Positions 1 through 12,742 of a stretch of DNA of 64,000 bases are shown here, one piece after another; the first letter of the stretch is position 1, and the number at the start of each line of letters is the position of its first letter. The DNA comes from Rhizomys pruinosus (lineage: Eukaryota > Chordata > Mammalia > Rodentia > Spalacidae). The DNA lies in contig VZQC01013290.1 in assembly GCA_009823505.1 (NCBI GenBank), forward strand, positions 93,565-157,564. Reading direction: 5' to 3'. The position numbers were made by a program, and so were the translations under genes. Below the pieces are notes generated by a model. It was not told the DNA's origin. It searched no databases and saw nothing but the letters and a program-made list of their open reading frames with translations.

Positions 1-207
1 TTCTCTCCAAAGGTCCCATAGGCCTTCAATCTCTATTCAAACATGATTGTTATATGACAAAGGTGAAGAAGTGTATTTAGGGCCTTGCCCTACCACATCC
101 CATGATGAGGAACTAGGGCATTCCTTCTGCCAATGCTACAGATCTTGTAAGCCTAGGCATTGGGGAATTCAACAAGGCCCTTCTGAAGAAGGGATGTTCA
201 GACAAAT

Positions 208-1047
208 GTGGACTCAGAAAGAGGGCCTCGGACAATCTTCCTCTCCACAAGGAAGCCCCAGATGTTCCACTTCAACCAAAATGAGTTTGAGTCAGGAGAC
301 CTCTGCTCAGGAGGGCTTGAATTGTTATTCATCAGAAAAAAGGGCTTTATCTCTTCCACCTCTGTGAGGAGGGGTTTCACATCTTACCCTTCTGGAAAAA
401 AGGATCCAATCCCTACCCATATTTCCCAAGAGAAACTCAAATCTTCTGGGACTAAAAAAAGGGACATCTGTGATGTTTATTCTCAGTTTGAGTGCCTTAG
501 TCTATCTGACTCTATAAAAGGATCACCCAGTCATTCCTGTTCTGACAAAAGCAGAATGAGACATACCAACTGTAGCAAAGGTGGCCTAGGCCCTTCCCTT
601 TCAGAAACAGAAGGCTTCACATCTTCTACTTCTCGAAAAGTTATGGGTGTGGCTTCTAATTCCTCTCCAAGGGGACACAGATATTTATCTTCTTCCCAAA
701 AGGACTCCACCCATTCCACTTCAACCAAAGTGAGATTCAGACATTCTCCATCTCCTTCCAGTGATTTTAGAAATCTTCCATCAGATCAAGACAGGTTCAA
801 ATCTTCCCTTTCAGGCAAAAGTGGCCCAGGAGCTACCTTTAATGCCCAAGGGAGCCTCACATTTTCCACATCTCCCACAGAGGGCTTAAGAAATTTCTTC
901 TCTCATGAAGAGAATCTCCAAACTTCTCCTTCTCTCCAAAGGTCCCACAGGCCTTCAATCTCTATAGAAACAGCACTGTTATATGACAAGGGTGAAAAAG
1001 TTGATTTAAGCCCTTGCCCTACTTGCATTCCTCCTCGTGCAAAATAG
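208..1047 (+). pseudogene. Ser-rich repeat ORF, unit 1
   Basis: An open frame of about 279 codons covers most of one ~930-bp unit. It begins at a GTG, so there is no supported start codon. The translation is a chain of ~10-residue Ser/Thr/Lys-rich blocks such as SLSETEGFTS and SSSQKDSTHS. I see no signal peptide, membrane segment or recognisable domain. The next unit continues in a different frame, so a long protein would need frameshifts. It is either a remnant of a repeated coding exon or chance openness of a 3n-periodic, stop-poor repeat; I lean to non-functional. Confidence 0.3.
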
Positions 1048-1466
1048 GCCACAGATCTTCCAAGTCTAGGCATAAGAGACTACAACGAGACCCTTCTGAA
1101 AGAGGGCCATTCCATCCAAGATGCACTCATAAAGAGGGACTCAGAACATCCCCCTCTCCATAAGGAAGCATCAGATGTTCCATTTCTACCAAAAAGTTTG
1201 AGACAGGGGACCTCTGCTCAGAAGGGCATGGCTTGTTGTTCATCAGACAAAAGGGGTTTTATATCTTCTACCTTTGTGAGCAGGGGTATCACATCTTACT
1301 CTTCTAGAAAAAAGGATCCAATCCCTACACTACTTCCCAAGAGAAACTCAAATCTTCTGGAACTACAGAAAGAGATATCAGTGGCATTTCTTCTCAGTAT
1401 GAGTGCCTTAGTCAATCTGACTCTCAAAAGGGATCCCCCCATCATTCCTGTTCTACCAAAAGCAAA

Positions 1467-3068
1467 TTGAGACATGCCAACTCTAACCAAGGTGGCCTTG
1501 GCCATTCCATTTCAGAAACAGAAAGCTTCAAATCTTCTAATTCTGCCAAAGTTATGGGTGTGGCTTCTCTTTCCTCTCCATGGGAACACAAACAATCATC
1601 TACTTCCCAAATGGACTCCATCCATTCCGCTTCAACGAAAGTGAGATTCAGACATTCTCCATCTCATTCAAGTGACTTTAGAAATCCTCCATCAGATCAA
1701 GACAGCTTCCAAACTTCCCTTTTGGCCAAAAGTGATCCAAGAGCTACCATTAGTGCCAAAGGGAACATCACATTCTCCAAATCTCTCACAGAGGGATTAG
1801 GGAGTTCTTTCTCTCATGAGGAGAATCTCCAAACTTCTCCTTCTCTCAAGAGGTTCCATAGGCCTTCAATCTCTACTCAAACACCATTGTTATATGACAA
1901 GGATGAAAAGGTTTATTTAAGGCCTTGTACTACCACATCTCATGTTGAGGAACTGGGGCATTCCTCATCCTGCAAAATAGGCCACAGATCTTCCAAATCT
2001 AGGCATAGGAGAATTCAGCGAGGCTCTTCTGAACAAGGGACATTCAGATCAAGCTGCACTCAGGAAGAGGGACATAGACAATCCCCCTCTCCACAAGGAA
2101 GCCCAAAATGTTCCTCTTCTAGCAAAATGAGTTTGAGACAGAAGACTTCTTCTCAAGAGGGCATGGCTTGTTGTTCATCAGACAAAAAGGGCTTTATATC
2201 TTCCACCTCTGTGACCAGGGGTATCACATCTTACCCTTCTAGAAAAAAGGATCCAATCCCTACAGCTACTTCCCAAGAGAAACTCAAATCTTCTGGGACT
2301 ACATAAATGGACATCCGTGACATTTCTTCTCAGTTTGAGTGCCTTAGTCTTTCTGACTCTCAAAAGGGATCCCCTAGTCATTTCTGCTCTGATAAAAGCA
2401 GAAAGAGAGATGCCAACTCTAGCCAAGGTGGCCTTGCCCATTCCCTTTCAGAAACAGAAGGTGTCCCATCTTCTACTTCTGGCAAAGTTATGGGTGTGGC
2501 TTCTCTTTCCTCTGAATGGGGACACAGACATTCATCTTCTTCCCAAATTGACTCCATCCATTTCACTTCAACCAAGGTAAGATTCAGACATTCTCTGTTT
2601 CCTTCCAGTGACTTTAGAAATCTTCCATCAGATCAAGACAGCTACAAAACTTCCCTTTCAGCCAAAAGTGCCCCAGGAGCTACCATTAGTGCCCAAGGGA
2701 GCCTCACAATTTCCACATCTCTCACCAAAGGCTTAAGAAATTCTTTCTCTCATGAGGAAAATCTCCAAACTTCTCCGTGTCTCCAAAAGTCGCAAAGGCC
2801 TTCAATCTCTTCTCAAACACCATTGTTATATGACAAGGGTGAAAAAGTAGATTTAAGCCCTTGCCCTGTGGCATCCCATGATAAGGAACTAGGGCAATCC
2901 TCCTCCTGCCAAATAGGCTGCAGATCTTCCAAATCTAGGCATAGCAGATGTGAACATGGCCCTTCTGAACAAGGGTCATTCCGTACACAAGCTGCACTCA
3001 GGAGGAGGGGCTCAGAACATCCCCCTCTTCACAAGGAAGCCCCAGATGTTACACTTCTACCAAATTGA
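1467..3068 (+). pseudogene. Ser-rich repeat ORF spanning ~1.7 units, one internal stop
   Basis: Two open stretches (1467-2306 and 2307-3068) lie in the same frame and are separated only by one TAA at 2304-2306, so about 530 codons are open apart from one stop. Units 2 to 3 and 3 to 4 are each offset by 936 bp, which is 312 codons, so the frame carries across unit boundaries. The peptide repeats the same blocks as unit 1 (for example SFSHEENLQTS, SPSSDFRNLPSDQD). The first stretch opens with TTG rather than ATG. No domain is recognised. This is the best candidate in the array for former coding capacity, but later units carry many stops and frameshifts. Confidence 0.35.
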
Positions 3069-3640
3069 GTTTGAGACAGGAGACCTCTGCTCAGGCGGGC
3101 ATGGCTTGTTGTTCATCAGACAAAAAGGGCTTCATATCTTCCACCTCTGTGAGGTGTCTTACATCTTACCCTTCTGGAAAAAATGATCCAATCTCTATTC
3201 CTACTTCCCAAGAGAAACTCAAATCTTCTGGGAATACAGAAAGCGACATCAGTGACATTTTTTCTCAGTTTGAGTTCCTTAATGTATCTGACTCTCAAAA
3301 GGGATCTCCTCATCATTCCTGTTCTACCAAAAGCAGATTGAGTCATGCCAACTCTAGCCAAGGTGACCTTGGCACTTCTCCTTCTGAAACAGAAGTCTTC
3401 GAATCTTCTCCTTCTGCTAAAGTAATGGCTTTTCTTTCCTCTTCATGGGGACTCAGACATTCATCTTTTCCCCAAATGGACTCCATCCATTCCACTTCAA
3501 CCACAGTGAAATTCAAACATTCTCCATCTCCCTCAAGTGACATTGGACATCCTCCATCAGATCAAGACAGCTTCATCCTTTTGGCTGAAAGTGACCCAAG
3601 AGCTACCATTAATCTCTACTCAAACACCATTGTTATATGA
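3065..3640 (+). pseudogene. Ser-rich repeat ORF, unit 4 (truncated)
   Basis: An open frame of about 191 codons continues the same Ser-rich decapeptide pattern (SDISDIFSQFEF, STSTTVKFKHSPSPS) in a shifted frame. Its formal start is TTG. The unit has lost the segment between the 'RATI' and 'NLYSN' blocks compared with its neighbours, which explains the short 805-bp spacing to the next landmark. No start, splice signal or domain can be supported. Confidence 0.25.
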
Positions 3641-5946
3641 CAAGGATGAAGAGCTGTATTTAAGCCATTGCCCTATCCCCTCTCATGAGGAGGATCTAGG
3701 ATGTTCCTATTCCTGACAAATAGGCCACAGACCTTCCATGTCTAGGCATAGGAGATTTCAACAAGGCTCTTCTGAAAGAGGGACATTCCACCCAAGCTGC
3801 ATTCAGGAAGAGAGTCTCAGACAATCCCCTTCTCCACAAGGAAGACCCAAATGTTCCACTTCTAACAAAATGAGTTTTAGACAGGAGACCTCTGTTCAGG
3901 AGGGTTTGGATTGTTGGACATCAGACAAAAAGGGCTTCATATCTTCCATCTCTGTGATTAGGGGTCTCACATCTTACCCTCCTGGAAAAAAGGATCCAAG
4001 CCCTACCCCGACTTCCCAAGGGAAACTCAAATCTTCTGGGACTACGGAAAGTGACATAAGTGACATTTCTTCTCAGTTTGAGTGTCTCAGTCTTTGTGAC
4101 TCTCAAAGGTATCACGTAGTCATTCCTGACTTACCAAAAAGAAATTGAGACATTCCAACTCTAGCCAAGGTAGCTTTGGGTCTTCCATTTCAGAAAGAGA
4201 AGGCTTCAAATCTTCTACTTCTGTGAAACATAAGGGTGTGGCTTCTCTTTCCTCTCAATGGGGATTCAGACACTCATCTTCTTCCCAAATAGAATCCATC
4301 CATTACACTTCAAAATAGGGAGATTCAGACATTCTCCATCTTCTTCAAGTCATTTTAGAAATCCTTCATCAGATCAAGGCAGCTTCAAAACTTGCCTTTC
4401 AGCCAAAAGTGGCCCAAGACCTACCATTAGTGCCCTTTCTAACTCTCAAAGGTATCCCCAACTCATTCCTGTTCTACTTCATACTTCCCCCATCTATCAC
4501 AGAGGGCTTGAGAAGTTCTGCCTCTCATGAAGAGAATCCCCAAACTTTTCCTTCTCTCCAAAGGTCCCATAGACCTTCAATCTCTACTCAAACACCATTG
4601 TTATATGCCAAGGGTTAAGAAGTATATTTAAGCACTAGCCCAGCCCTACCCCCTCCTATGATGAGGTCCTAGGGAATTCCTCCTGCTGCCAAATATTCCA
4701 AAGATCTTCCAAGTTTAGGCCTAAGAGATTTGGACAAGACCCTTCTGAACAAGGGCCATTCAGACCAAACTGAACTCAGGAAGAGGGCCTCAGACAATCC
4801 TTCTCTACAGAAGGAAGCACCAGATTTTCTACCTCTACCAAAATGAGTTTGAGTCGGGAGATGTCTGCTCAGAAGGGCTTGGCTTGTTATTCATTAGACA
4901 AAAAGACAATTATCTATTCCGCCTCTGTGAAAGAGGGTTCTCACATCTTACCCTTCTGCAAAAAAGGATCCAATATCTACCCCTACTTCCCAAGAGATGT
5001 CAAATCTTCTAGGACTAGAGAAAGGGCACTTTCTTCTCAGTTTGCATGCCTTAGTCTATCTGACTCTCAAAAGGGATCCCCATCATTCTTATTCTAACAA
5101 AAGCAGATTGCGTCATGCCAACTCTAGCCAAGGTGGCCTTCCTCCTTCCTTTATAAACAGAAAGCTTCAAATCTTCTACTTCTGCTTAAGTTATGGTTGT
5201 GGCTTCTCTTTCCTCTCCATGGGGACTGAGAAATTCATCTTCTTCCCAAGTGGACTCCATCCATTCCACTTCAACCAAAGTGAAATTCAGACATTCTCCA
5301 TCTCCTTCAAGTGATGTTAGAAATCCTCCATCAGATCAAGACAGTTTCAGAACATCCCTTTTAGCCCAAAGTGACCCAAGAGCTACCATTACTGCTCAAG
5401 GGAACTTCACACTTTCCACATCTCTCACAGAGTTCTTAAGAAGTTCTTTCTCTCAGTAGGAGAATCTCCAAACTTCTCATTCTCTCCAAAGCTCCCATAG
5501 GCATTCAATCTCTACACAAACAACATTGTTATATAACAAGGGAGAAGAAGTGTATTTAAGCCCCTGCCCTACATCCTCCCATGAGGAGGACCTAGGAAGT
5601 TCCTCCTCCTGTCAAATAGGCAACAGATCTTCCAAATCTAGGCATAGGAGACTTCAACCATACCCTTCTGAAATTGGGCCATTGTGACCAATATGCACTC
5701 AGGAAGAGCATCTCAGACAATGTGCTGCTCCTCAACGAAGCTCCAGATCTTCAACTTCTACAAAAAGGAGATTGAGACAGGAGACCTCTGCTCAGGAGGG
5801 CTTGCCTTGTTGTTCATCAGACAAAAAGGGCTTCATATCTTCCACCTCTGTGAGGAAGGTTCTCACATATTACCTTTCTGGGAAAAAGGATCCAAACTCT
5901 GCCCCTACTTCCCAAGGGAACCTCAAGTCTTCTGGGACTATATTGT

Positions 5947-6102
5947 AAGGGACATCAGTGACACTTCTTTTCAAGGGACATCAGTGACACTTCTTTTCAA
6001 GGGACATCAGTGACACTTCTTTTCAAGGGACATCAGTGACACTTCTTTTCAAGGGACATCAGTGACACTTCTTTTCAAGGGACATCAGTGACACTTCTTT
6101 TC
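5947..6102 (+). repeat. Six exact head-to-tail copies of a 26-bp segment
   Basis: The segment beginning AAGGGACATCAGTGACACTT occurs six times in direct succession (copies start at 5947, 5973, 5999, 6025, 6051 and 6077) with no differences I can see. Other units carry a single version. 26 is not a multiple of 3, so five extra copies shift any reading frame. The identity implies a very recent local expansion or an assembly artefact. Confidence 0.95.
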
Positions 6103-6519
6103 ACTTTGAGTGCCTTATTCTTTCTGACTCTCAAAGGTGTCCCCCAGTCATTCCTGTTCTACCAAAAGAAAATTGGGACATGCCAACTCTAGCCAAGGTG
6201 TCTTTGGCCCTTTCCTTTCATAAACAGAAGGTTTCACATCTTCTACTTCTGTGAATCATGTGGCTGTGGCTTCTCTTTCCTCTCCGTGGAGACTCAGACA
6301 TTCATCTTCTTCCCAAATGGACTCCGTCAATTCCACTTCAACCCAAGTGAGAGTCAGACATTCTCCATCTTCTTCAAGTGACTTTAGACATCCTCCATCA
6401 AACCAAGACTGCTTCAGAACTTCCCTTTCAGCCAAAAGTAACCCAGGAGCTACCATTAGTGCCCAAGGGAGCTTCACACTTTCTACGTCTCTCACAGAGT
6501 GCTTAAAAATTATTTCTCT

Positions 6520-6766
6520 TGGGCTGGAGAGTTGGCTTAGCAATTAAGAGCGCCGACCGCTCTTACAGAGGACCCGGGTTCGATCCCCAGCACCCACATG
6601 GCGGCCGAGAACCGTCTGTAACTCCAATTCCAGGAGAACTCCAGTTCCAGGGGAATTCGACACCCTCTTCTGACCTCCGCGGCATTGCACGACACAGGTG
6701 CACAGACTTTCATGCAGACAGTACATTCATACACATACAGAAATGAAAATTAATTTTAAAAATTAA
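6520..6766 (+). mobile_element. B2 SINE with 15-bp target duplication
   Basis: The element starts GGGCTGGAGAG, has a B box (GGTTCGATCC) and an A-rich tail, and carries the internal duplication of an ACTCCAGTTCCAGG-type block. The 15-bp direct repeat AAAAATTATTTCTCT flanks it at 6505-6519 and 6767-6781. It inserted into unit 7 of the array after that unit had formed. Confidence 0.95.
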
Positions 6767-8304
6767 AAAAATTATTTCTCTCATGAGGAGAATCTCCAAA
6801 CTTCTCCTTCTATTCAAAGGTCCCATAGGCCTTCAATATCTATTCAAACACCATTGTTATATGACAAGGGTGAAGAAATGTATTTAATCCCTTGCCCTAA
6901 GTCATCTCATGATAGGGAACTAGGGCATTCTTCCTCCTGCCAAATAGGCCACAGACCTTCCAAATCTAGGAATAGGAGACTTCAACATGGCCCTTCTAAA
7001 CAAGGGCCTTTCAGACAAAGCTGAACTCAGGAAAAGGGCCTCATAACATTCCCCTCTCCACAAGGAAGCCCCAGATGCAAATGTTCCACCTCTACCAAAA
7101 TGAGTTTGATACAGGAGACCTCTGCTCAGGAGGGCATGGCTTGTTGTTCATCAGACAAAAAGGGCTTTATATCTTCCACCTCTGTGAGGAGGTGTCTTAT
7201 ATTTTAACCTTCTGGAAAAAAGGATCCAATCCCTACCCCTACTTCCTAAGAGAAACTCAAATATTCTGGGACTACAGAAAGGAACATCAGTGACATTTCT
7301 TCTCCCTTGTCATATAGTTTGAGTGCATTAATCTATCTGACTCTCAAAAGGGATTCCTCCATCATTCTTGTTCTAACAAAAGCAGATTGAGACATGCCAA
7401 CTGTATCCAAGGTGGCTTTGGCCCTTCTCTTTCATAAACAGAGGGCTTCAAATCTTCTACTTCTGCTTAAGTTATGGGTGTGGCTTCTCATTCCTCTCCA
7501 TGGGGACTGAGACATTCATCTTCTTCCCAAATGGACTCCATCCATTCCACTTCAACCAAAGTGAGATTCAAACATTCTCCATCTCCTTCAAATGACTTTA
7601 GAAATCCTCCATCAGATCAAGACAGCTTCCAAACTTTCAGCCAGCCAAAAGTGGCAAGGAGCTACCATTAGTGCTCAAGCGAGCCTCACACTTTCCTTAT
7701 CTCTCACAGAGGGCTTAAGAAGGTCTTTCTCTCATGAGGAGAATCTGCAAACTTCTTCTCTCCAAAGGTCCCATAGGACTTCAATCTCTACTCAAACACC
7801 CTTGTTATCTGACAAGGGTGAAGAAGTGTATTTAAGCATCCCATGATAAGGAAGAAGGGAGTTCCTCCTCCTGCCAAATAGGCCACAGATCTTCCAAATC
7901 TATGCATAGCAGAATTCACCATGGCCCTTCTGAACAAGGGATATTCAGACCAAGCTGCACTCAGGAAAAGGGCCTCAGAACATCCTCCTCCCCACAAGGA
8001 AGCCCCAGATGTTACACTTCTACCAAAATGAGTTTGAGACAGGAGACCTCTGCTCAGGAGGTCATATCTTGTTGTTCATCAGACAAAAAGGGGTTTATAT
8101 CTTCCACCTCTGTGAGGAGATGTCTTACATCTTACCCTTCTGGAAAAAAAAGGATCCAATTTCTACCTCTACTTCCCAAGAGAAACTCAAATCTTCTGGG
8201 AATACAGAAAGGGACATCAGTGACATTTCTTCTCAGTTTGAGTGCCTTAGTCTTTCTGACTCTCAAAAGGGATCCCCCAAGTCATTTGTTCTAACAAAAA
8301 CAGA

Positions 8305-8937
8305 TTGAGTCATGCCAACTCTAGCCAAGGTGGCCTTGTCCCTTCCCTTTCAGAAACAGAAAGCTTCAAATCTTCTACTTCTGCTAAAGTTATGGGTTGT
8401 GGTTTCTCTTTCCTCTCCATGGGGACTGATACATTCATCTTTTTTTCCCAAATGGATTCCATTCATGCCACTTCAACCAAAGTGAGATTCAGACATTCTC
8501 CATCTCCTTCAAGTGAGTTTAGAAATCCTCCATCAGATCAAGACAGCTTCAAAACTTCCCTTTTGGCAGGAAATGGCCCAAGAGCTACCATTAATGCCCA
8601 AGGGAACCTCACACTTTACACATCTCTCTCAGAGGGCTTAAGAAGTTCTTTCTCTCATGAGGAGAATCTGCAAAGTTCTTCTCTCCAAAGGTTCCATAGG
8701 TTTTTAATCTCTACTCAAACACCATTGTTATATGATAAGGATGAAGAACTGTATTTAAGCCCTTGCCCTACCCCCTCCCATGAGGAGGACCTAGATCTTC
8801 CAAGTCTAGGCATAGGAGATTTCAACAAGACCCTTCTGAAAGAGGGCCATTCCCACCAAGCTGCACTCAGGAAGAGGGTCTCAGACAATTCCCCTTTCCA
8901 CAAGGAAGCCCCAAATGTTCCACTTCTACCAAAATGA
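8305..8937 (+). pseudogene. Ser-rich repeat ORF, unit 9
   Basis: An open frame of about 210 codons in a late unit repeats the blocks seen in units 1-3 (SLSETESFKSS, SPSPSSEFRNPPSDQD, SSFSHEENLQSS). The start is not an ATG. The preceding unit is in another frame after a run of extra A residues near 8145. It shows that the ~10-residue pattern persists through the array, not that a protein is made. Confidence 0.25.
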
Positions 8938-9541
8938 GATTGAGACAGTAGACCTCTGCTCAGGAGGGTTTGTCTTGTTGTTCATCAGACAAAAAGTGCT
9001 TAATACCTTCTATCTCTGTGGTTAGGGGTCTCAATCTCACCCTTCTGGAAAAAAGGAGACAAGCCCTACCCCTACTTCCCAAGAGAACTCAAGTTTTCTT
9101 GAGGACTACAGAAAGGGATATCAACGACATTTCTTCTCAGTTTGAGTATCTTAGTTTATCTGACTCTCAAAAGTGATCCCCCATCATTCCTGTTCTACCA
9201 AAAGCAGATTGAGACATGCCAACTCTAGCCAACATGGCCTCGGCCCTTCCCTTTCAGAAACAGAAGGCTTCAAATCTTCTACTTCTGCTAAAGTTACCGG
9301 TGTGGCTTCTCTTTCCTCTCCATGGGAACTCAGACATGCATCTTCTTCCCAAATAGTCTCCATCTATTCTACTTTATCCAAAAGGAGATTCTGACATTTT
9401 CCATCTCCTTCAAGTGTCTTTAGAAATCCTCCATCAGAGCAAGACACTTTTATAACATCCTTTTCAGACAAAAGTTGTCCAAGAGCTACCATTAGTTCCT
9501 AAGGGAGCCTCATAATTTCTACATCTCTCACAGAGGGCTTA

Positions 9542-9667
9542 CAGAATGCATGATCTGGGATGGGGTGGGGGTGGGGAGGAGGGAAAGGGAAATAAGCCTG
9601 AACTGAATTGGAAAAATGTATGAAATGCACAAAGCATCAATAAAAACTAATTTAAAAAAAAAAAAAA
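9542..9667 (+). mobile_element. L1 3'-end fragment (5'-truncated)
   Basis: About 125 bp matches the end of the L1 3' UTR seen again at 35,600-35,722: a GATCTGGGATGGGGTGGGGG tract, CTGAACTGAATTGG, and CATCAATAAAA before an A-run. It interrupts a ~930-bp unit between 'GAGGGCTTA' and 'GAAATTCTTTCTC'. I could not see a clear target duplication. Confidence 0.85.
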
Positions 9668-12600
9668 GAAATTCTTTCTCTCATGAGGAGAATCTCAAAA
9701 CTTCTCCTTCTCTCCAAATGTCCCATAGGTATTGCATCTCTCCTCAAACACCTCCCCCTTCTGCCAAATAAGCCACAGATCTTCTAAGCCTAGGCCTAGT
9801 AGACTTCGACAAGACCCTTCTGAAGGAGGGCCATTCAGACCAAGCTGCACTCAGGAAGAGGCCCTCAGGCAATCTCCCTCTCTGCAGTGAAGCCCCAGAT
9901 TTTCCACCTCTACCACAATGAATTTGAGTTAGGAGGCCTCTGCTCAGGAGGGCTTGGCCTGTTGCTCATTAGACAGAAAGGGATTCATAACTTCTTCCCC
10001 TCTGAGGAGGGGTCTTGGATCTTACCCTTCTGGTAAAAGGGATCCAAGCCCTACCCCTACTTCCCAAGGGAACCTCAAATCTTCTGGGATTACAGAAGGG
10101 ACGTCAGTGACATTTCTTCTCAGTTTGAGTGACTCTGTTTTTCTGATTCTCAAAAAGGATCCCCCAGTCATTATTGTTCTATCGAAACCAGACTGAGATT
10201 TGCCATCTCTAGCCAAGGTGGCCTTGGCCCTTCCCCTTCAGAAACAGAAGTCTTCAAATCTTCTACTTATGCCAAACATATGGATGTGGCTTCTTTTTCT
10301 TCTCCATGGGGATTTGTACTTATAACTGTCTGTCCTCATTAACAAAGTTGCTCATTCTCCTCTCATCCAAATATTACCCTGGGATACCTGACCTCCACAT
10401 GGAGACCTCACATCTTCTCTCTCTTACCAAGGGAGCCACATGCCCTTCCACTCTGAATAAGGAGATCCTAAACAGGACACTTCTGTGCTGAGAGGACACA
10501 GGCATACTCACGATCCCCAATGTGGCTTGAGAAGGATCCCACTTGAAAAAGGGAAATACAGGCCTTCTCTCTGTCTTCAAGGAGACCTCACTCAGCTTCT
10601 CATTCTGATCTAGAAGACCTCAGAGTTTCCCACTCTGGTTAAGGAGGGGGGTTAGACATGTGGGTTCTAAACAATCATGCCTCAAATATACTCCTTGTGG
10701 ACAAGAGGGATTCAAAAACTCATCTGATCAACAGAGTGTCAGAGCTTCAACTTCGGCCCAGTGGCCCCTCAGACATTCCCTTCTCCATAAGGAAGACTCG
10801 GGTCCTCTGAATCTTTCCAATGTGGCCTCCAACAGATAATCATCTCAAGAAAGAAGAGATCTTCACTTTTACCAATGGGGCTTCAGCATTTCTTCCACCA
10901 ATGAAGGCCTCCCTCCTTCCTACTCTTACCAAAGGGCACTCAGCTATACCCCACTGTCCAAAGGAGATTTAGTGCATCCCTCTCCTCATCAGACCTTCTC
11001 CTTTGAACCTTGGGTGTCTTAGATCCTCTGCAGGAAGAGGCTCCAGACAAGCCCCCTCTGATAAATGGATGCTGAGAATTCCCCCCTCTGATTAAGGGGC
11101 AAATTCTGCCCATGTCAGAGGTATCCCATCTTATCCAAGTATATCAATATATAACTCCTCTGACTAATATAATAATAGATCTACTTCATCTAAGGGTGAC
11201 ACATGTATCCCATCAGCCAAAGATTCTCTCAATTCTTTCCCTTCTTACCAAGTGGACCTCATATTTATATCCCCTGACCCTGGGGGTTGGAATATTCCCC
11301 TTCTGTTGAAAAGAAACAGGACCATGCTTTTCTGAGACCCCAGAGTTTTAGATTACCCAGGGTGTTGCCACAGATAGTGGAGATTTGATAATGAAGTGTT
11401 CAGGCTTTTTTGGCTTCCCAAATGATGTTAGACTTTGCAACTTCTGCCGTAAGTATTCTTTGCCCTCCTTCTTTATCACAATACAGTCTGCAGCATTTCA
11501 CTTCTGAAAAACAGTGTCCTGAGCCTCCCTGACTTGCCTGAGGAAGTCTTATATAGTCCTAGTTTGCATAAGGGGCATCACAGTTGCCTTTTTGACAAAG
11601 TAAACCTTAAACCTTCCAATCTACAACCCTGGGGCCTCTAATGTTTCTCAAAGACCAAAGGGTGTCTCAGTCCATTGCTCTAACAACAGTGTCCTTCACA
11701 CCCTTCACACAAAGACTGAGTTAGACCTAGGCACAGCACTTTAAAACTATGAGGGCTCAAATCTTCCTCAGTGACCCATTAGGCCCTCATACCTCTACTT
11801 AGAATTAGAGGGACTCATACAACCCTGAGTAACAGAAGGGTGCCTCAGAACTGTGATACCAGGATTCCTGCACATGATCCCCCCCAAGGAGCCAAGGGAA
11901 ACCCTTCAGAAATGGGGGCTTTTGCTCCTTCTCTGTGGCACACAGGAACTCAGACCTATTTTCTTCATATCTAGAGCTTCAGCCCTTTGATCATGTCAAG
12001 GATGCATCATAAGTGCCACCACTGATGAAGAGCTAATTAGACCTGACAAGCTTGAGACTTTTATTTCTATGCAGAGCTTAAGAATGTCCCTCTAAGTTCA
12101 ACATGACTGCACATATGCCCACAAAAGGCCCTAGAACATCTTTCTGTGCTTAAGCAAGTCTAGATATTCCTCCCGTGAGTGAGAGGAATTCTGATCCTCC
12201 TTTTCTTTTCAAGGGTTCCTACACACCATTGGGTCCCAGAATGACCATGAAACAAAAAAATTTAAGATTTCTTCCCCCTCATGTGGGCCCAAACTTTCAC
12301 AATCAGAGAAAGTGGCATCAGGGGTACTACTTCTCCACAATTGGTCCTCAGTCCTAACCACTACCTATTCCAGCTTAGACCTGTACCATTTGTTAAAGAG
12401 GGTGTTACACTCCTTTCCTCCAGTCAAGACAGCCTAAGCTTTTTGGTTTTACAAAGGGGTACAAGTATGCACACACACTTTGACCCTTTTGAACAAGAGA
12501 AGCTTGAGACATAGTACTCTTGTAAAGTAGGTTACAGACCCTACTCTGTAACCAAGTCATCCCAGACTTCAGACGTATAACTCTATGATGATGGAGGCTT

Positions 12601-12742
12601 GAGAGCTTACTTTTCTGTTCATGGTAGCCTCAGATATGCCCCTTCAACTAAGAGAAACCTGGATCTTCTATCTCTGATCTGGGAGGACAGAGAAATACAG
12701 TTTTATCCAAATAAATCTTAGTGTACTCTGTAGGGCAGTTCT

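Larger units (their letters stand above)
1..10310 (+). repeat. Higher-order tandem array, ~930-bp unit, ~11 copies
   Basis: A landmark reading roughly ATGGGTGTGGCTTCT recurs near 642, 1553, 2489, 3425 (variant), 4230, 5192, 6258, 7473, 8391, 9293 and 10279. The spacing is 911, 936, 936, 805, 962, 1066, 1215, 918, 902 and 986 bp. The long intervals are explained by a 26-bp expansion (5947-6102), a B2 (6520-6766) and an L1 tail (9542-9667). Each unit splits into about 31 monomers of ~30 bp with a loose consensus like GGCCTCAGACATTCC followed by a TCTNNCCAAAG ending. In one frame these give ~10-residue Ser-rich peptides. The array starts before the window and fades near 10.3 kb into diverged monomers. 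I do not recognise the family. Whether it is a decayed coding repeat, a noncoding RNA repeat or a satellite cannot be settled from this sequence. Confidence 0.9.

Noticed and set aside
5947..6102. CRISPR-like array
   Set aside because: The 26-bp copies are head to tail without spacers, and the genome is mammalian.
1..10310. A single large Ser-rich protein-coding gene
   Set aside because: Open frames start at GTG or TTG, change frame between units and carry many stops after unit 4. I keep only the possibility of former coding capacity.
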